Shown: positions 27,701 to 34,545 of the stretch, one piece after another | Position numbering within the stretch: position 1 is the stretch's first letter | Layout of the letters: each line of letters opens with the position of its first letter | DNA from: Buxus sempervirens | Lineage: Eukaryota > Streptophyta > Magnoliopsida > Buxales > Buxaceae | Assembly: GCA_947561395.2 (NCBI GenBank) | Contig: OX387192.1 | Span: 11,506,221-11,570,220 of the forward strand | Direction of reading: 5' to 3' | Length of the DNA stretch: 64,000 bases | The notes under the pieces: generated by a model | Database searches by the model: none | What the model was told of the DNA's origin: nothing | What the model saw: the letters and a program-made list of their open reading frames with translations, nothing else | Translations under genes and position numbers: made by a program

Positions 27701-30700
27701 TTTTATTTTGAAAGTAACAATGGTCTCTCTATTTCTCTCTCTCACTTTCTTCTTTTCCGTAGAAGAAATTCGTTCCATCTTTCTTCATAAACCACCCCCC
27801 CCCCCCCCCCCCAGCCTCCATGTTATTTATTTGACAAAATAAATTTCCTTTATCCTCTTGTTATTTCTTTTATTTATTTTATTTAGAATGCATTGATAGC
27901 TACAACAGGATAAAATTATAGATGACTTTTTGTTAGTTCAGGCTTCCATATCTTGTGCAATGAATTAAAAAGAAAAAATGTATAGTCATGTTCAATGTAT
28001 CTAAATTTTTAATCACAAACTTTTGAAGTGAGGAAGTATTAAACAAGAATACAATAGTCTCCAGCTTTTCAATGTTCTCCTCTTTCACGGCCAAAATTTT
28101 ATTGTTTTTCAATGCTAAACATGACATATTCCCTAATATTTATCAAAACCCACTCTTTTCATCACTAGACATACCAATTAGGTTGGAAAAATACCAAAAG
28201 AGCTGGATTCACAAGCCTTAGAAGAGTTCTAATAGTCTCATTTTGGTATCAAACATTGCCTATCAAGCATACATAAGCAATGCTAAAATGAATCAACCGA
28301 GATTATATTGTTTTCCCGTGCATCATATATTTTCTTTCATGTTCAGTTTTTGAAATTAACAACAAACAGTGGAACCTAGTATTTAATATTTTTCAAGATA
28401 TAATGAATTTAAGGACTCAATTTTTGTTTCCCTTAAAGCAATAAACTCACTTCTAGAGTATTGTGTAATTAGCATGTTCCACTAAAATTAAAATACCCTT
28501 TAATTTTAATGGAACATACTTATTACACAATTTTGTATGTTAACTTTTTTATAAGACAACAATTGGACCAATTATTTTGTATGATACAGAATGTTAGCCA
28601 GTAAAAAACAACATTTTCACAAGAAGAGTGTTACCAAAATGAGGATGCTAAGATAGACGTGTGGCAAAACTAAAAAAGAAGAGTAAGAAATGAAGATATT
28701 TGAAAGTGGTTACACATATCATACATTATAGATAAAACTGAGGGAAGTAAGTTAAAGTTGTGTGGACATGTAAAGCAGAGACCTAAAAATGCACCTATAA
28801 TAAGGTGTGAGAGGATTCATGTTGACGGGCCTAAGAGATTAAGAAGAAGACCTAAAAAGAAATGGATGAAGTTAATAAAACAAGACTTGCACATAAATTA
28901 ACTAAGGATAAGATTTTTGATAGAATAGGATGAAGAGACAAAATTTGCATAGTCGATGCCACTTTGGTGGGAACTGGCTTATGTTCATGATGATGAATGC
29001 TTTTCCCTTCTATCCCACCAAGTAGTACTCAATTCACAAACTCCCCAAAAAGAGAGTATCAGTATGCCTCTTTCTGAAAACCCCAAATGGACCTAAGAGC
29101 TTCTCTAATCCCCAGTTCCTTGGCCTCCTTGTATATTTAGGTGCAATTTGTACCTCCACAATCTTTTATTTACTCCCCAAAGTGCCAAAACAGCTTCGCA
29201 ATCAAGACTTTTTTTGATGAAGTTTAACTTTCTAATTTCCAAACCTCTTCCCATCTAGGTTTGAAGAAGTTTAACTAACACACCTTAGGTTCACATGGCC
29301 TAATTACAATTTTTGACAAAGCCACACTTTAATGAATCAAGATAAGCCTGAGAAATGTTAGGAAGCCTAAAACTGATAAATTCAACAAGCCTAAGTTGAT
29401 CCTTCCACAAAGTTTAGAAACCCTCGGCTCTACTTATTCACAACCATAAATAAAACCATTTAGCCTTTTGAAGTCATTTCTTGCAGAATTTTATTAATTT
29501 TTAATTTCAAAATCTAAAACTTCATACTCTAAAAAATCAAAATTTAGTTTTGGAAAGTCATAACAAACAAGCGCCCAATATAAAGTGAATATTTCAGATA
29601 AAAGCACTTCATGAGAACTATAAGACAATTCTACACCACATGCTCAGAGAAAACATTAACTAAAAAAATACAAGAGAACATTCAGTTGATGCAAATAAAT
29701 TATAGTACATGTTACCTAAAGTTGGTGACACAAACAGAGCGAATTCCAGCATCTGCTGCTGCTCGACAAGCAACAGGCACAACATCTGAAACCTGTCTCC
29801 ATAAAAACACATTTCAGAAGTCATTCATGTAAAGATAATTACAACATAACCCAAGCTTAATATACTGCAAAATTTTACTTAAAAAAATGACATTCTATGG
29901 TATTTGTTGCTCCGTGGTTAATCTATGTCCTTAAACCTATCAAATGAAAGTAACTCCCATGTTAAGATAAGAAGGATTCAAGTACCACTAAGTCGGCCTT
30001 GACAGAGTTCAGCCACTCTACTTCCGTTTCCAAAATAGAAGCCCGAGGTAATACAGCTGTCTGGGAGTACTATATCAGCAAAAAAAAGTGAAAATCAAAA
30101 ATCACTTAACACCACAATAGGCAATAATAGTTGAACTTCAACAGTGGGATGGAAATAATACGGATGAACATTTCAATCATGAAAGAATAGAACTTGTAAT
30201 TATTGTGCAAATAAATATACCATTTACTGGGGAATGATCACCAGTTTCTCCATAACTATTGAAATCGTCTAGAAGAATATATATTTAGAATCTACTATTT
30301 TCCCTCTCATTTCAACATTCAGTCATACCTTCTCCAAGGAAGCAAGGCGATCTACCGTCAAAGCATCCGCTTGAACAGCTCCACAGTCCAACAATACCTG
30401 TTATACAATACAATAAATTATCACTAACACATAGCGGACACTCAATTTATATACCATGCAGAAAAGTCATTAAAGCTTCTTCTGCCTGCAACATTCAAGA
30501 GTTTTATTGTTCCGTTTCCCATATTTTCTTTTGATAAGGCTTTCATAGGTTGAAATGGCAAAACAAGAATCTAGCTGCCAACCCAAAAACTTGGGAAAAG
30601 GCATCTCGGCTGTTGTTTCCATTGCATTAGGAACACTACTGGTCACTTTCTAGGCATATATAAGAAATATATATGTAGTTACTACAACAGATATTTGGAT

Positions 30701-31882
30701 CTTTTATTTTTCAAAAGTGGATTCAGCATTTCATCTGGCATCAATTATCAGATCTGAAAGGTGCAAATCAAAACAAGAAATTTGATAGAAATAAGTAGTT
30801 CCCCACTACCAACACAATTGGCAAAAGGGTTAATATTATTTGAGAAAACAAGTTACTCCAAGGTTACATCTACAACATATTTTTTTCATGCAGCAATTCA
30901 TGCTCAACCAACCTACCTGAAGAAGAGCCTAGGAGACTGCATTTCAGACACTACGAATTTACATACAGTGTTGATAAGTCATTAAATCTTCTTTATCTTT
31001 AAAAACTTTAGAGTTTTATTGTTCCCTTTGCAATATTTTCTCTCAATAAAGCTTTCGGCAGGTTGAGATGGCACAACAAGAATTTACTTGCCGACCCAAA
31101 AACTTGGGAAAAGGCATTGGCGATTGTTGTCACCATTGCTTTAGGAGCATTACTGGTCACTTTGTAGGCATCTATAAGAAATATATACCTAGTTTCTGCA
31201 ACAGATATTTGAACATTTTCTTTTTCAATTGCATTTTATCCGGCATCAATTACCAGATCTTAAAGGTGAAAATCAGAACAAGACATTTCATAGAAATGAG
31301 TAGTTCCCCACTATGAACAAAATTGCCAAAAAGGTCAAAATTATTGATAAAACAAGTGATTTCAAGGGTGTGAATGTGTCATGTAACAGTTTAATGCTCA
31401 ACCAACCTTCCTGATGAAGAGCCTAGGAGACTGTATTTCCGATGTAAAAACAAAGTCCGGAGCACCGGTAACCACATGAACATCATGACCAGCTGCAATG
31501 AGATGCCGAACAACCTGCATAACCAGTCAACACTAATATGCTGTATATAACCAAGATTCCAACAGAAACAGTAAAATGAGAAGGAAAATTGAAGTAGACT
31601 GTCTCAATTAAAACAGAAGCTCAAATTACCTTATCCAGTCATTTCTCAAGACTAAGAAAATCAGATTAATTAGTAAAGAAACCAAAAAAAAAATTTATAT
31701 GAAATAAAAATCATGGTGTCCCAATTCATACTACCAAAAATATTTCAAACAATTATATTCTGCTTTAAGAATCATCTTCTGCTTAAAAGAAAAAAATCCT
31801 GGAACTACCCCATTGCGGAGTTTAGAACTAGCTCAAAGGCCTTGTTCAGAAATATGAAATTGAATCAGATTAGAATTTGGTT

Positions 31883-31919
<37 letters not shown>

Positions 31920-32216
31920 GGAAACATGCAACGAGAAGCGTAAAGATCATGACAAATTCATCATCATACTCAACATAGATACCGCAAACTAACATATTTT
32001 TCAAGGCATCAGAGAAAAATTAATTTAATATCAAATCATAAAAGATTCTATGAGAAAACTAATAAAAAGAACAAAAATAAAAATAAAGCTAAAATGAATT
32101 GCAACTGATACCTCGACAACTCGAGTGGCGTGGCCGAACCCATGACCTGTAATGTAATAGGCAAAGACAAGATGCTTTCGTGAAGCGGAGACCTGATCAC
32201 CATCATCAATCCTCAT
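623..32216 (-). CDS. ARA1: L-arabinokinase (ARA1-like), 21 exons, 3' end outside window
   Basis: Phosphorylates L-arabinose at C1 with ATP, for salvage of cell-wall arabinose into UDP-arabinose in the cytosol (family knowledge). Exons, in transcript order: 32216-32112, 31514-31407, 30397-30329, 30069-29986, 29792-29716, 22971-22905, 18928-18871, 18743-18676, 18601-18539, 16692-16639, 16543-16441, 16359-16250, 16136-16017, 15535-15479, 14734-14562, 14448-14280, 13720-13637, 4330-4214, 2640-2510, 2425-2344, 710-623. All junctions have GT/AG borders, and the frame stays open through 662 codons plus 1 nt. Residues 1-~370 form the GT-B-like N-terminal domain (GHGFGHATR near the start; [12 protein letters not shown] around 285). 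From about 496 comes the GHMP kinase domain ([19 protein letters not shown] loop [11 protein letters not shown] at ~640). Arabidopsis ARA1 is about 1,040 residues, so roughly the last third lies left of position 1. The gene looks intact in the part seen. Confidence 0.95.
711..2343 (-). other. ARA1 intron 20
   Basis: AT-rich intron with no protein homology seen on either strand. A T/A homopolymer of about 14 is at 1487-1500. The only ORFs are short, low-complexity and not conserved. Confidence 0.7.
2344..2425 (-). CDS. ARA1: ARA1 exon 20 (residues 606-633)
   Basis: Completes Lys, then encodes [20 protein letters not shown] and DDSISIL. Acceptor GTTTTAG, donor GTATAGAT, phase 0. Confidence 0.95.
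2510..2640 (-). CDS. ARA1: ARA1 exon 19 (residues 563-606)
   Basis: Encodes [20 protein letters not shown], then [20 protein letters not shown] and PSQ plus two bases of Lys. Acceptor TTTCAG, donor GTGGGTCA. Confidence 0.95.
2641..4213 (-). other. ARA1 intron 18
   Basis: AT-rich intron with an (AT)n microsatellite at about 2697-2712 and a GT/CA tract near 2850-2880. Nothing else recognised. Confidence 0.7.
4214..4330 (-). CDS. ARA1: ARA1 exon 18 (residues 524-562)
   Basis: Encodes [20 protein letters not shown], then [19 protein letters not shown]. Acceptor TTCTCAG, donor GTACGTTA, phase 0. Relative to my recollection of the Arabidopsis protein, the stretch between ARQ and TPVLQI is a few residues shorter. 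Confidence 0.94.
4980..7560 (+). mobile_element. Decayed Ty3/gypsy retrotransposon (gag, protease, start of RT)
   Basis: Translation across frames shows ancient gypsy remnants in the right order. A gag capsid segment at about 5140-5630 includes [15 protein letters not shown] and [11 protein letters not shown] retropepsin-like segment is near 6090-6230, with [20 protein letters not shown] where active proteases have DSGS (here DDES). The RT N-terminus is near 6710-7250 ([20 protein letters not shown], later [20 protein letters not shown]). Stops and frameshifts are everywhere; RNase H and integrase were not found and no LTRs were recognised. It lies antisense to ARA1 inside the 9.3-kb intron. 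Confidence 0.75.
7561..9179. other. Intron sequence around LINE fragment
   Basis: Apart from the LINE piece at about 8150-8520, nothing is recognised. Some of 8520-9060 may belong to the same decayed LINE, but no motif supports it. Confidence 0.4.
8150..8520 (-). mobile_element. LINE (L1-type) fragment, zf-RVT region
   Basis: On the minus strand, overlapping frames read [11 protein letters not shown] (8440-8500) followed by [19 protein letters not shown] and [13 protein letters not shown] (about 8215-8345). This is the pattern of the zinc-binding region after plant L1 reverse transcriptases. Several frameshifts, both ends indistinct. It lies in the sense direction of ARA1, within the same intron. 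Confidence 0.6.
10330..11527 (+). repeat. ~395-bp direct duplication flanking the palindrome
   Basis: Unit 1 at about 10330-10728 and unit 2 at about 11139-11527 are near-identical over their length. Both contain, for example, CCAATTAGATTAGGGTATTT and ACTATTTTGATTTAAACCTG, and both end in GGTTTTAAGCATGTTT. The TRIM-like palindrome lies exactly between them. Confidence 0.85.
10738..11135. mobile_element. TRIM-like element pair forming a large palindrome
   Basis: Plus strand: a polypurine tract GGGGGGAG, then a 77-bp putative LTR starting TGTTAAGAATATAATTAAAT (10738) and ending TCTACA (10814), then the initiator-Met-tRNA primer site TGGTATCAGAGC (10815-10826). Minus strand: the same modules in opposite direction, with a degenerate primer site TGGTATCGAAGC (11105-11094), a polypurine GAGGGGGAG, and an LTR start TGTTAAGGAATATAATT ending near 10935. 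ACACGTGTAGGG-type words occur in both arms. The two halves form an imperfect inverted repeat of about 400 bp. No coding capacity. Confidence 0.6.
12716..13636. other. End of ARA1 intron 17
   Basis: AT-rich, with a CCACC-rich low-complexity patch at 12850-12895. No gene or element recognised. Confidence 0.6.
13637..13720 (-). CDS. ARA1: ARA1 exon 17 (residues 496-523), GHMP motif 1
   Basis: Encodes [20 protein letters not shown] and YSGSLVLQ. This is GHMP kinase motif 1 (substrate-binding loop [16 protein letters not shown]). Acceptor CTTGCAG, donor GTAAATTT. A 9.3-kb intron loaded with transposons separates it from exon 18. Confidence 0.96.
13721..14279 (-). other. ARA1 intron 16
   Basis: Ordinary AT-rich intron; nothing else seen. 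Confidence 0.7.
14280..14448 (-). CDS. ARA1: ARA1 exon 16 (residues 439-495)
   Basis: Encodes the inter-domain linker with [20 protein letters not shown] and ends in GLFDWE. Acceptor GTTTTAG, donor GTCACTTT. Confidence 0.94.
14562..14734 (-). CDS. ARA1: ARA1 exon 15 (residues 382-439)
   Basis: Encodes [20 protein letters not shown], then [20 protein letters not shown] and a variable acidic linker. Acceptor GGTCAG, donor GTGAGTTC; ends inside a split Ser codon. Confidence 0.95.
14735..15478 (-). other. ARA1 intron 14
   Basis: Ordinary AT-rich intron; no element recognised. Confidence 0.7.
15479..15535 (-). CDS. ARA1: ARA1 exon 14 (residues 363-381)
   Basis: Encodes [19 protein letters not shown], the linker after the N-terminal domain. 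Acceptor ATTTCAG, donor GTAAACTG, phase 0. Confidence 0.94.
15536..16016 (-). other. ARA1 intron 13
   Basis: Ordinary intron. A short local duplication of the words GACAGACTT and AGGCATAAT is present at about 15618-15668. Confidence 0.6.
16017..16136 (-). CDS. ARA1: ARA1 exon 13 (residues 323-362)
   Basis: Encodes [20 protein letters not shown], then [20 protein letters not shown]. The acceptor is CAAAAAAG (pyrimidine-poor but in phase), donor GTATTCC. Confidence 0.94.
16250..16359 (-). CDS. ARA1: ARA1 exon 12 (residues 286-322)
   Basis: Encodes [20 protein letters not shown] and [16 protein letters not shown] after the split Gly. Acceptor ATCGCAG, donor [18 protein letters not shown] corresponds to the nucleotide-sugar-binding loop region of GT-B proteins. 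Confidence 0.95.
16441..16543 (-). CDS. ARA1: ARA1 exon 11 (residues 252-286)
   Basis: Encodes [20 protein letters not shown], then [14 protein letters not shown] and one base of Gly. Acceptor GATGTAG, donor GTAATGG. The [16 protein letters not shown] stretch spanning this exon and the next is conserved in the GT-B-like half. Confidence 0.95.
16639..16692 (-). CDS. ARA1: ARA1 exon 10 (residues 234-251)
   Basis: Encodes [18 protein letters not shown]. Acceptor TTATGCAG, donor GTATGTTT, phase 0. Confidence 0.95.
16693..18538 (-). other. ARA1 intron 9
   Basis: 1.85-kb AT-rich intron. No coding domain or transposon end recognised on either strand. Confidence 0.65.
18539..18601 (-). CDS. ARA1: ARA1 exon 9 (residues 213-233)
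   Basis: Encodes [20 protein letters not shown] plus Q; the NFGGQ turn is conserved in the family. Acceptor TTGCACAG, donor GTGATATA, phase 0. Confidence 0.95.
18676..18743 (-). CDS. ARA1: ARA1 exon 8 (residues 190-212)
   Basis: Completes Met, then encodes [20 protein letters not shown] and AE. Acceptor TATGCAG, donor GTGTTTG, exits in phase 0. Confidence 0.95.
18871..18928 (-). CDS. ARA1: ARA1 exon 7 (residues 171-190)
   Basis: Encodes [19 protein letters not shown] plus one base of a split Met codon. Acceptor ATACAG, donor GTATGTTG. Confidence 0.95.
18929..22904 (-). other. ARA1 intron 6
   Basis: 4-kb intron. The only structure recognised is the inverted repeat at 20050-20430. The remainder is AT-rich sequence without homology that I can name. 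Confidence 0.6.
20050..20430. repeat. Inverted repeat (fold-back element)
   Basis: The left arm (about 20050-20154) contains GGGGAAATATGTGTTTTTCT and CCAAAACATCC. The right arm (about 20321-20430) contains the reverse complement of the same words (AGAAAAACACATATTTCCCC; GTTTTGG). The arms are about 105 bp with mismatches and the spacer is about 170 bp. A MITE-like or fold-back element is likely; TIR ends and target duplication are not resolved. Confidence 0.55.
22905..22971 (-). CDS. ARA1: ARA1 exon 6 (residues 148-170)
   Basis: One base completes the split Ser codon; the exon then encodes [20 protein letters not shown] and WQ. Acceptor CTGTAG, donor [16 protein letters not shown] is a hallmark of the N-terminal domain. 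Confidence 0.95.
24773..25745 (+). mobile_element. hAT-like non-autonomous element or fragment
   Basis: Starts with TAGGGATGGCAATAGGGTGG, a typical plant hAT terminus (compare TAGGGCTGGCAA at 32606). A GGGTCGG/CCCGACCC-rich subterminal region follows at both ends (24905-24925 and 25715-25735). The middle contains a leader-like ACCCTAAACAGCAA and short tandem repeats. The 3' terminal repeat and target duplication could not be identified, so the right end is a guess. Confidence 0.4.
25010..25175 (+). repeat. Short tandem repeats
   Basis: Three degenerate units of roughly 50-55 bp share GGTTTTTACTCTCCAAAA and CCTA(A/G)A words. Confidence 0.5.
27795..27812 (+). repeat. Poly-C tract (18 C)
   Basis: Uninterrupted run of 18 C within ARA1 intron 5. 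It is poly-G in the transcript sense. Confidence 0.9.
28461..28530. repeat. Near-perfect 70-bp hairpin
   Basis: The left arm starts TTGTGTAATTAGCATGTTCC and the right arm ends GGAACATACTTATTACACAA; the arms are about 32 bp with only a few mismatches and a very short loop. It could be a tiny MITE or a remnant palindrome. Confidence 0.8.
28640..28985 (+). mobile_element. RTE-type LINE 3' fragment
   Basis: Translation with frame changes gives [40 protein letters not shown] and IKQDL. This is the characteristic C-terminus of plant RTE-clade LINEs (W/CGHV..RP..APVRR, then G.KRGRGRPKKTW). It ends in CATGATGATGAATG, reminiscent of the TGA-rich tail of RTE elements. It is 5'-truncated, full of stops, and antisense to ARA1 in intron 5. 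Confidence 0.75.
29716..29792 (-). CDS. ARA1: ARA1 exon 5 (residues 123-148)
   Basis: Encodes [20 protein letters not shown] and CVTNF, then two bases of a split Ser codon. Acceptor GAGACAG, donor GTAACATG. The 6.7-kb intron that follows is the second largest in the gene. Confidence 0.95.
29986..30069 (-). CDS. ARA1: ARA1 exon 4 (residues 95-122)
   Basis: Encodes [20 protein letters not shown] and NSVKADLV. Acceptor GATATAG, donor GTACTTG, phase 0. The continuation into exon 5 ([12 protein letters not shown]) is collinear with the family. Confidence 0.94.
30329..30397 (-). CDS. ARA1: ARA1 exon 3 (residues 72-94)
   Basis: Encodes [20 protein letters not shown] plus LEK. Acceptor AACAG, donor GTATGACT, phase 0 on both sides. 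Confidence 0.95.
30441..31443 (-). repeat. Tandem duplication inside ARA1, including part of exon 2
   Basis: Two units with a period of about 506 bp: about 30441-30947 and 30948-31443. Both carry CCAAAAACTTGGGAAAAGGC, TAGTTCCCCACTA and GAGTTTTATTGTTCC. The right unit ends in the functional end of exon 2; the left unit ends in a decayed copy of the same codons (30905-30950). Confidence 0.85.
30905..30950 (-). pseudogene. Broken duplicate of the ARA1 exon 2 end
   Basis: On the minus strand it reads [11 protein letters not shown] and then a stop (TAG where exon 2 has AAG), followed by the same donor-side sequence GTTGGTTGAGCA. The functional exon reads [12 protein letters not shown]. It lies in intron 2. 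If spliced in, it would end translation. Confidence 0.8.
31407..31514 (-). CDS. ARA1: ARA1 exon 2 (residues 36-71)
   Basis: Encodes [19 protein letters not shown] and, at its end, SPRLFIRK. Acceptor TTATGCAG, donor GTTGGTTG, phase 0 at both ends. A decayed duplicate of the last part of this exon lies about 500 bp further into the next intron (see 30441-31443). Confidence 0.95.
31515..32111 (-). other. ARA1 intron 1 with poly-G tract
   Basis: Contains a run of 34 G at 31885-31918 (plus strand). Nothing else recognised. Confidence 0.7.
31885..31918 (+). repeat. Poly-G tract (34 G)
   Basis: An uninterrupted G34 homopolymer, poly-C in the transcript. It can form G-quadruplexes, and its length is also typical of places where assemblies are uncertain. 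Confidence 0.9.
32112..32216 (-). CDS. ARA1: ARA1 exon 1 (residues 1-35)
   Basis: The start ATG is the complement of 32214-32216. The exon encodes the N-terminal [21 protein letters not shown] segment, a nucleotide-sugar-transferase-like motif that is strongly conserved in plant arabinokinases. Donor GTATCAG follows codon 35 in phase 0. The ATG was chosen because the reading frame is conserved from it and a plausible 5' UTR precedes it. Confidence 0.95.
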
Positions 32217-32597
32217 TTTAGAAGAAAAACAGAAACCCTACGGAACGGTGGAGGATGAGAAATTCCCTCTCACACACAAAATCCAAAATCAAAATATGAA
32301 AAATCCATTTATATAGAATGCAGAGATTTGAAATTGAAAACGGTCTTTAGACATTACCGATAATCCGGCGACTGATCTTTATCCAATTTCATTTTCAGAA
32401 ACCGTTCGCGGGAGACTTGCTCCCATTCATTTGGCTGTCCCTACTGCCCTGAAATTGATTTTTAGTTATGATTTTTGAACACAATTCACATTCGGTCATA
32501 TAATTCTTGGAAATTATAAATTAGAGTTTATTTTATAATTATTTAAAACAAGTGTTGTTTACTGTTTACAAAAGATTTATTCCAAGTTTGTTATGTC
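32217..32597 (-). promoter_or_regulatory. ARA1 5' UTR and proximal promoter region
   Basis: About 380 bp lie between the start codon and the upstream hAT element. The first ~100 bp contain AAACCCTA- and CTCTCACACACA-type leader words in the sense direction. No convincing TATA box was assigned, so the transcription start is unknown. Confidence 0.45.
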
Positions 32598-32605
32598 ATC
32601 TTAAG

Positions 32606-33326
32606 TAGGGCTGGCAATGGGTCGGATATATATCCGAATTCGATCCGAATCCGATCCAAAATTGACGAATTTGATCCGAAATCTAAGATCTGTGGTTCGA
32701 ATACGGATCTGAAATCTAAGATCCGAAAAAAGTTGGATTCAAATACGAATATACATATATCCGATCCGAGTAGGATCCGACCGAAATCATATATATCCTA
32801 TACATAAACCTAGAGCAGACATTTGTTAGATTGTAGACCATTTATAAACTATGATTGAACCATCATAACTAAAACCAAAAACCTTTAGAGAACGATTTGT
32901 CCTAAATCTAAACTTTCTCTCCTCTTTGTCGCTGCCACCCTCCGGCGACTGGTACCTGCAAACCCACTTAAAGAACCAATTCCAAAACCCTCTATTTTGC
33001 TCTGAAATTCCATTGTCCAGAACGGGCCGGTCGTTCTAAGTTCTGGGGTACGATTTTTTTTGCCAGTTGCTTAATATCCATTGTTGCGTGGTGCTTCAAA
33101 TTTGAAGTTCAAACCCATTTCTCATTTAAATCCCTCTCTGAGTAGGGCTGGCAATGAGTGGGATATATATATCCGAATTCAATCCGAAACCGAAAATTGA
33201 CAAATTCGAATGTAGGATTTAGATCCGTGGTTCGAATATAGATCTGAAATCTAAGATCCGAAAAAATTTGGATTCAAATACGAATATACATATATCTGAT
33301 CCGTATTCGACCGATTGCCACCCCTA
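32606..33326. mobile_element. hAT-type element, 721 bp, with perfect 8-bp target duplication
   Basis: Termini are TAGGGCTGGCAATGG at the left and, reverse-complemented, TAGGGGTGGCAATCGG at the right. The flanks are the identical octamer ATCTTAAG at 32598-32605 and 33327-33334. The subterminal regions are rich in ATCCGA words. A second internal copy of the left end starts at 33142 (TAGGGCTGGCAATGAGTGGG), so the element has an internal ~190-bp direct repeat. No transposase. It sits just upstream of the ARA1 promoter. Confidence 0.9.
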
Positions 33327-33334
33327 ATCTTAAG

Positions 33335-33954
33335 GAAGTTAAGAAGTCTTTTAAGGGCATTTATGGAAGAAGTCTATCATGAATAGTAAATGACACTAGT
33401 TCTCAATTATTTTAAAAAGTTATCATTGTTTTAAAAAGAATTAGGTAACCGGATTAGTCACCGAAAACCAATTTTCCCCTCGTTCTATTCAAAACGGGGA
33501 AGAGGGCATGAAATGGGAAAAAAATGAACTGTAACCCAAAGCGTACGTTGGCCCACTATTTTTAAGAAATTATTATGAGGAAATTTTATACTAAAATATA
33601 TCTCAAGATTACTAAATTTGAGACAATGTATTTTCAGAAAATGTTGGAATCTTACAACAAATTTTTCGATATCCAAATCAGCATTATATCCGATAGGAAG
33701 TGATCATTTGGAGAACGTGCCCAATACATAATTTTTTTTACAAAAAATTATTGTTATAATGCCCTCTTACCTTTGGGAATAACTTGTTCTTTTTCTATTT
33801 TTCACTTAAAAAAAAGACATTTAACAGTTTTAAAGGCTAAATTGGTTTTAAGTTATACTTTTCTAAAATAATTCGTATTCAGTCGTCCAATTCTTGATAA
33901 TTGTTGATTAGTGATACTTTAAAATAATTCAGAATTTGTATCATTCCAATGCTC
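33335..33954. other. Intergenic, nothing recognised
   Basis: AT-rich sequence without ORFs of note or recognisable element ends. Confidence 0.6.
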
Positions 33955-34545
33955 ATAAAGAGTTCCTTCCGAAGCCCTCATAAAGCTGTGAAAACATTTT
34001 CACTCATTTTGTTACCAGTAAAATGACACTTATTTTCAATTATTTTAAAAAATACCACTAATTCTTAATTACCAAGAATTGATCAATTGAATCTGAATTA
34101 TTTTGAAAAAGTATTACTTAAAACCAACTTTTCCCTTTTTAAACCCTTAATGTCACACACAATGGCTGCGTTTGGTAACGCTTTTGCTTTTTTGCTTCTA
34201 AAAGCAAGAAAGCAAAAAAGCAATTTTATGCTTTTTGAAAGATCTTTTCTTGAAGTAAATGCGTTTGGTAAACTTTTGCTTTGCTTCTAAGAAGCAAAAA
34301 AGCATGTTTAGTAATTGCAGTAACATAGAAATTGCTTTTTGCTTTCATAAAAGTATTGTACACAATTTATGTATTGTACTTAGAAATATACTCAAAAATA
34401 TAAGTCCAATATTATAAAAGATTCATAAAATAGTCATTTAATTACATTCAAATAACTAAACAAGTATCTAATATCACCATTGTGCTAATCCATATGCACT
34501 AGCTAGTCTACGTGCAATTGAGTCTCTTAATTTTGACATCTCTCG

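Larger units (their letters stand above)
22972..29715 (-). other. ARA1 intron 5 (6.7 kb)
   Basis: Holds a hAT-like 5' end (24773 onward), a homopolymer C18 (27795-27812), T-runs near 27350, a hairpin (28461-28530) and an RTE LINE tail (about 28640-28985). The rest is AT-rich with nothing recognised. Confidence 0.7.
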
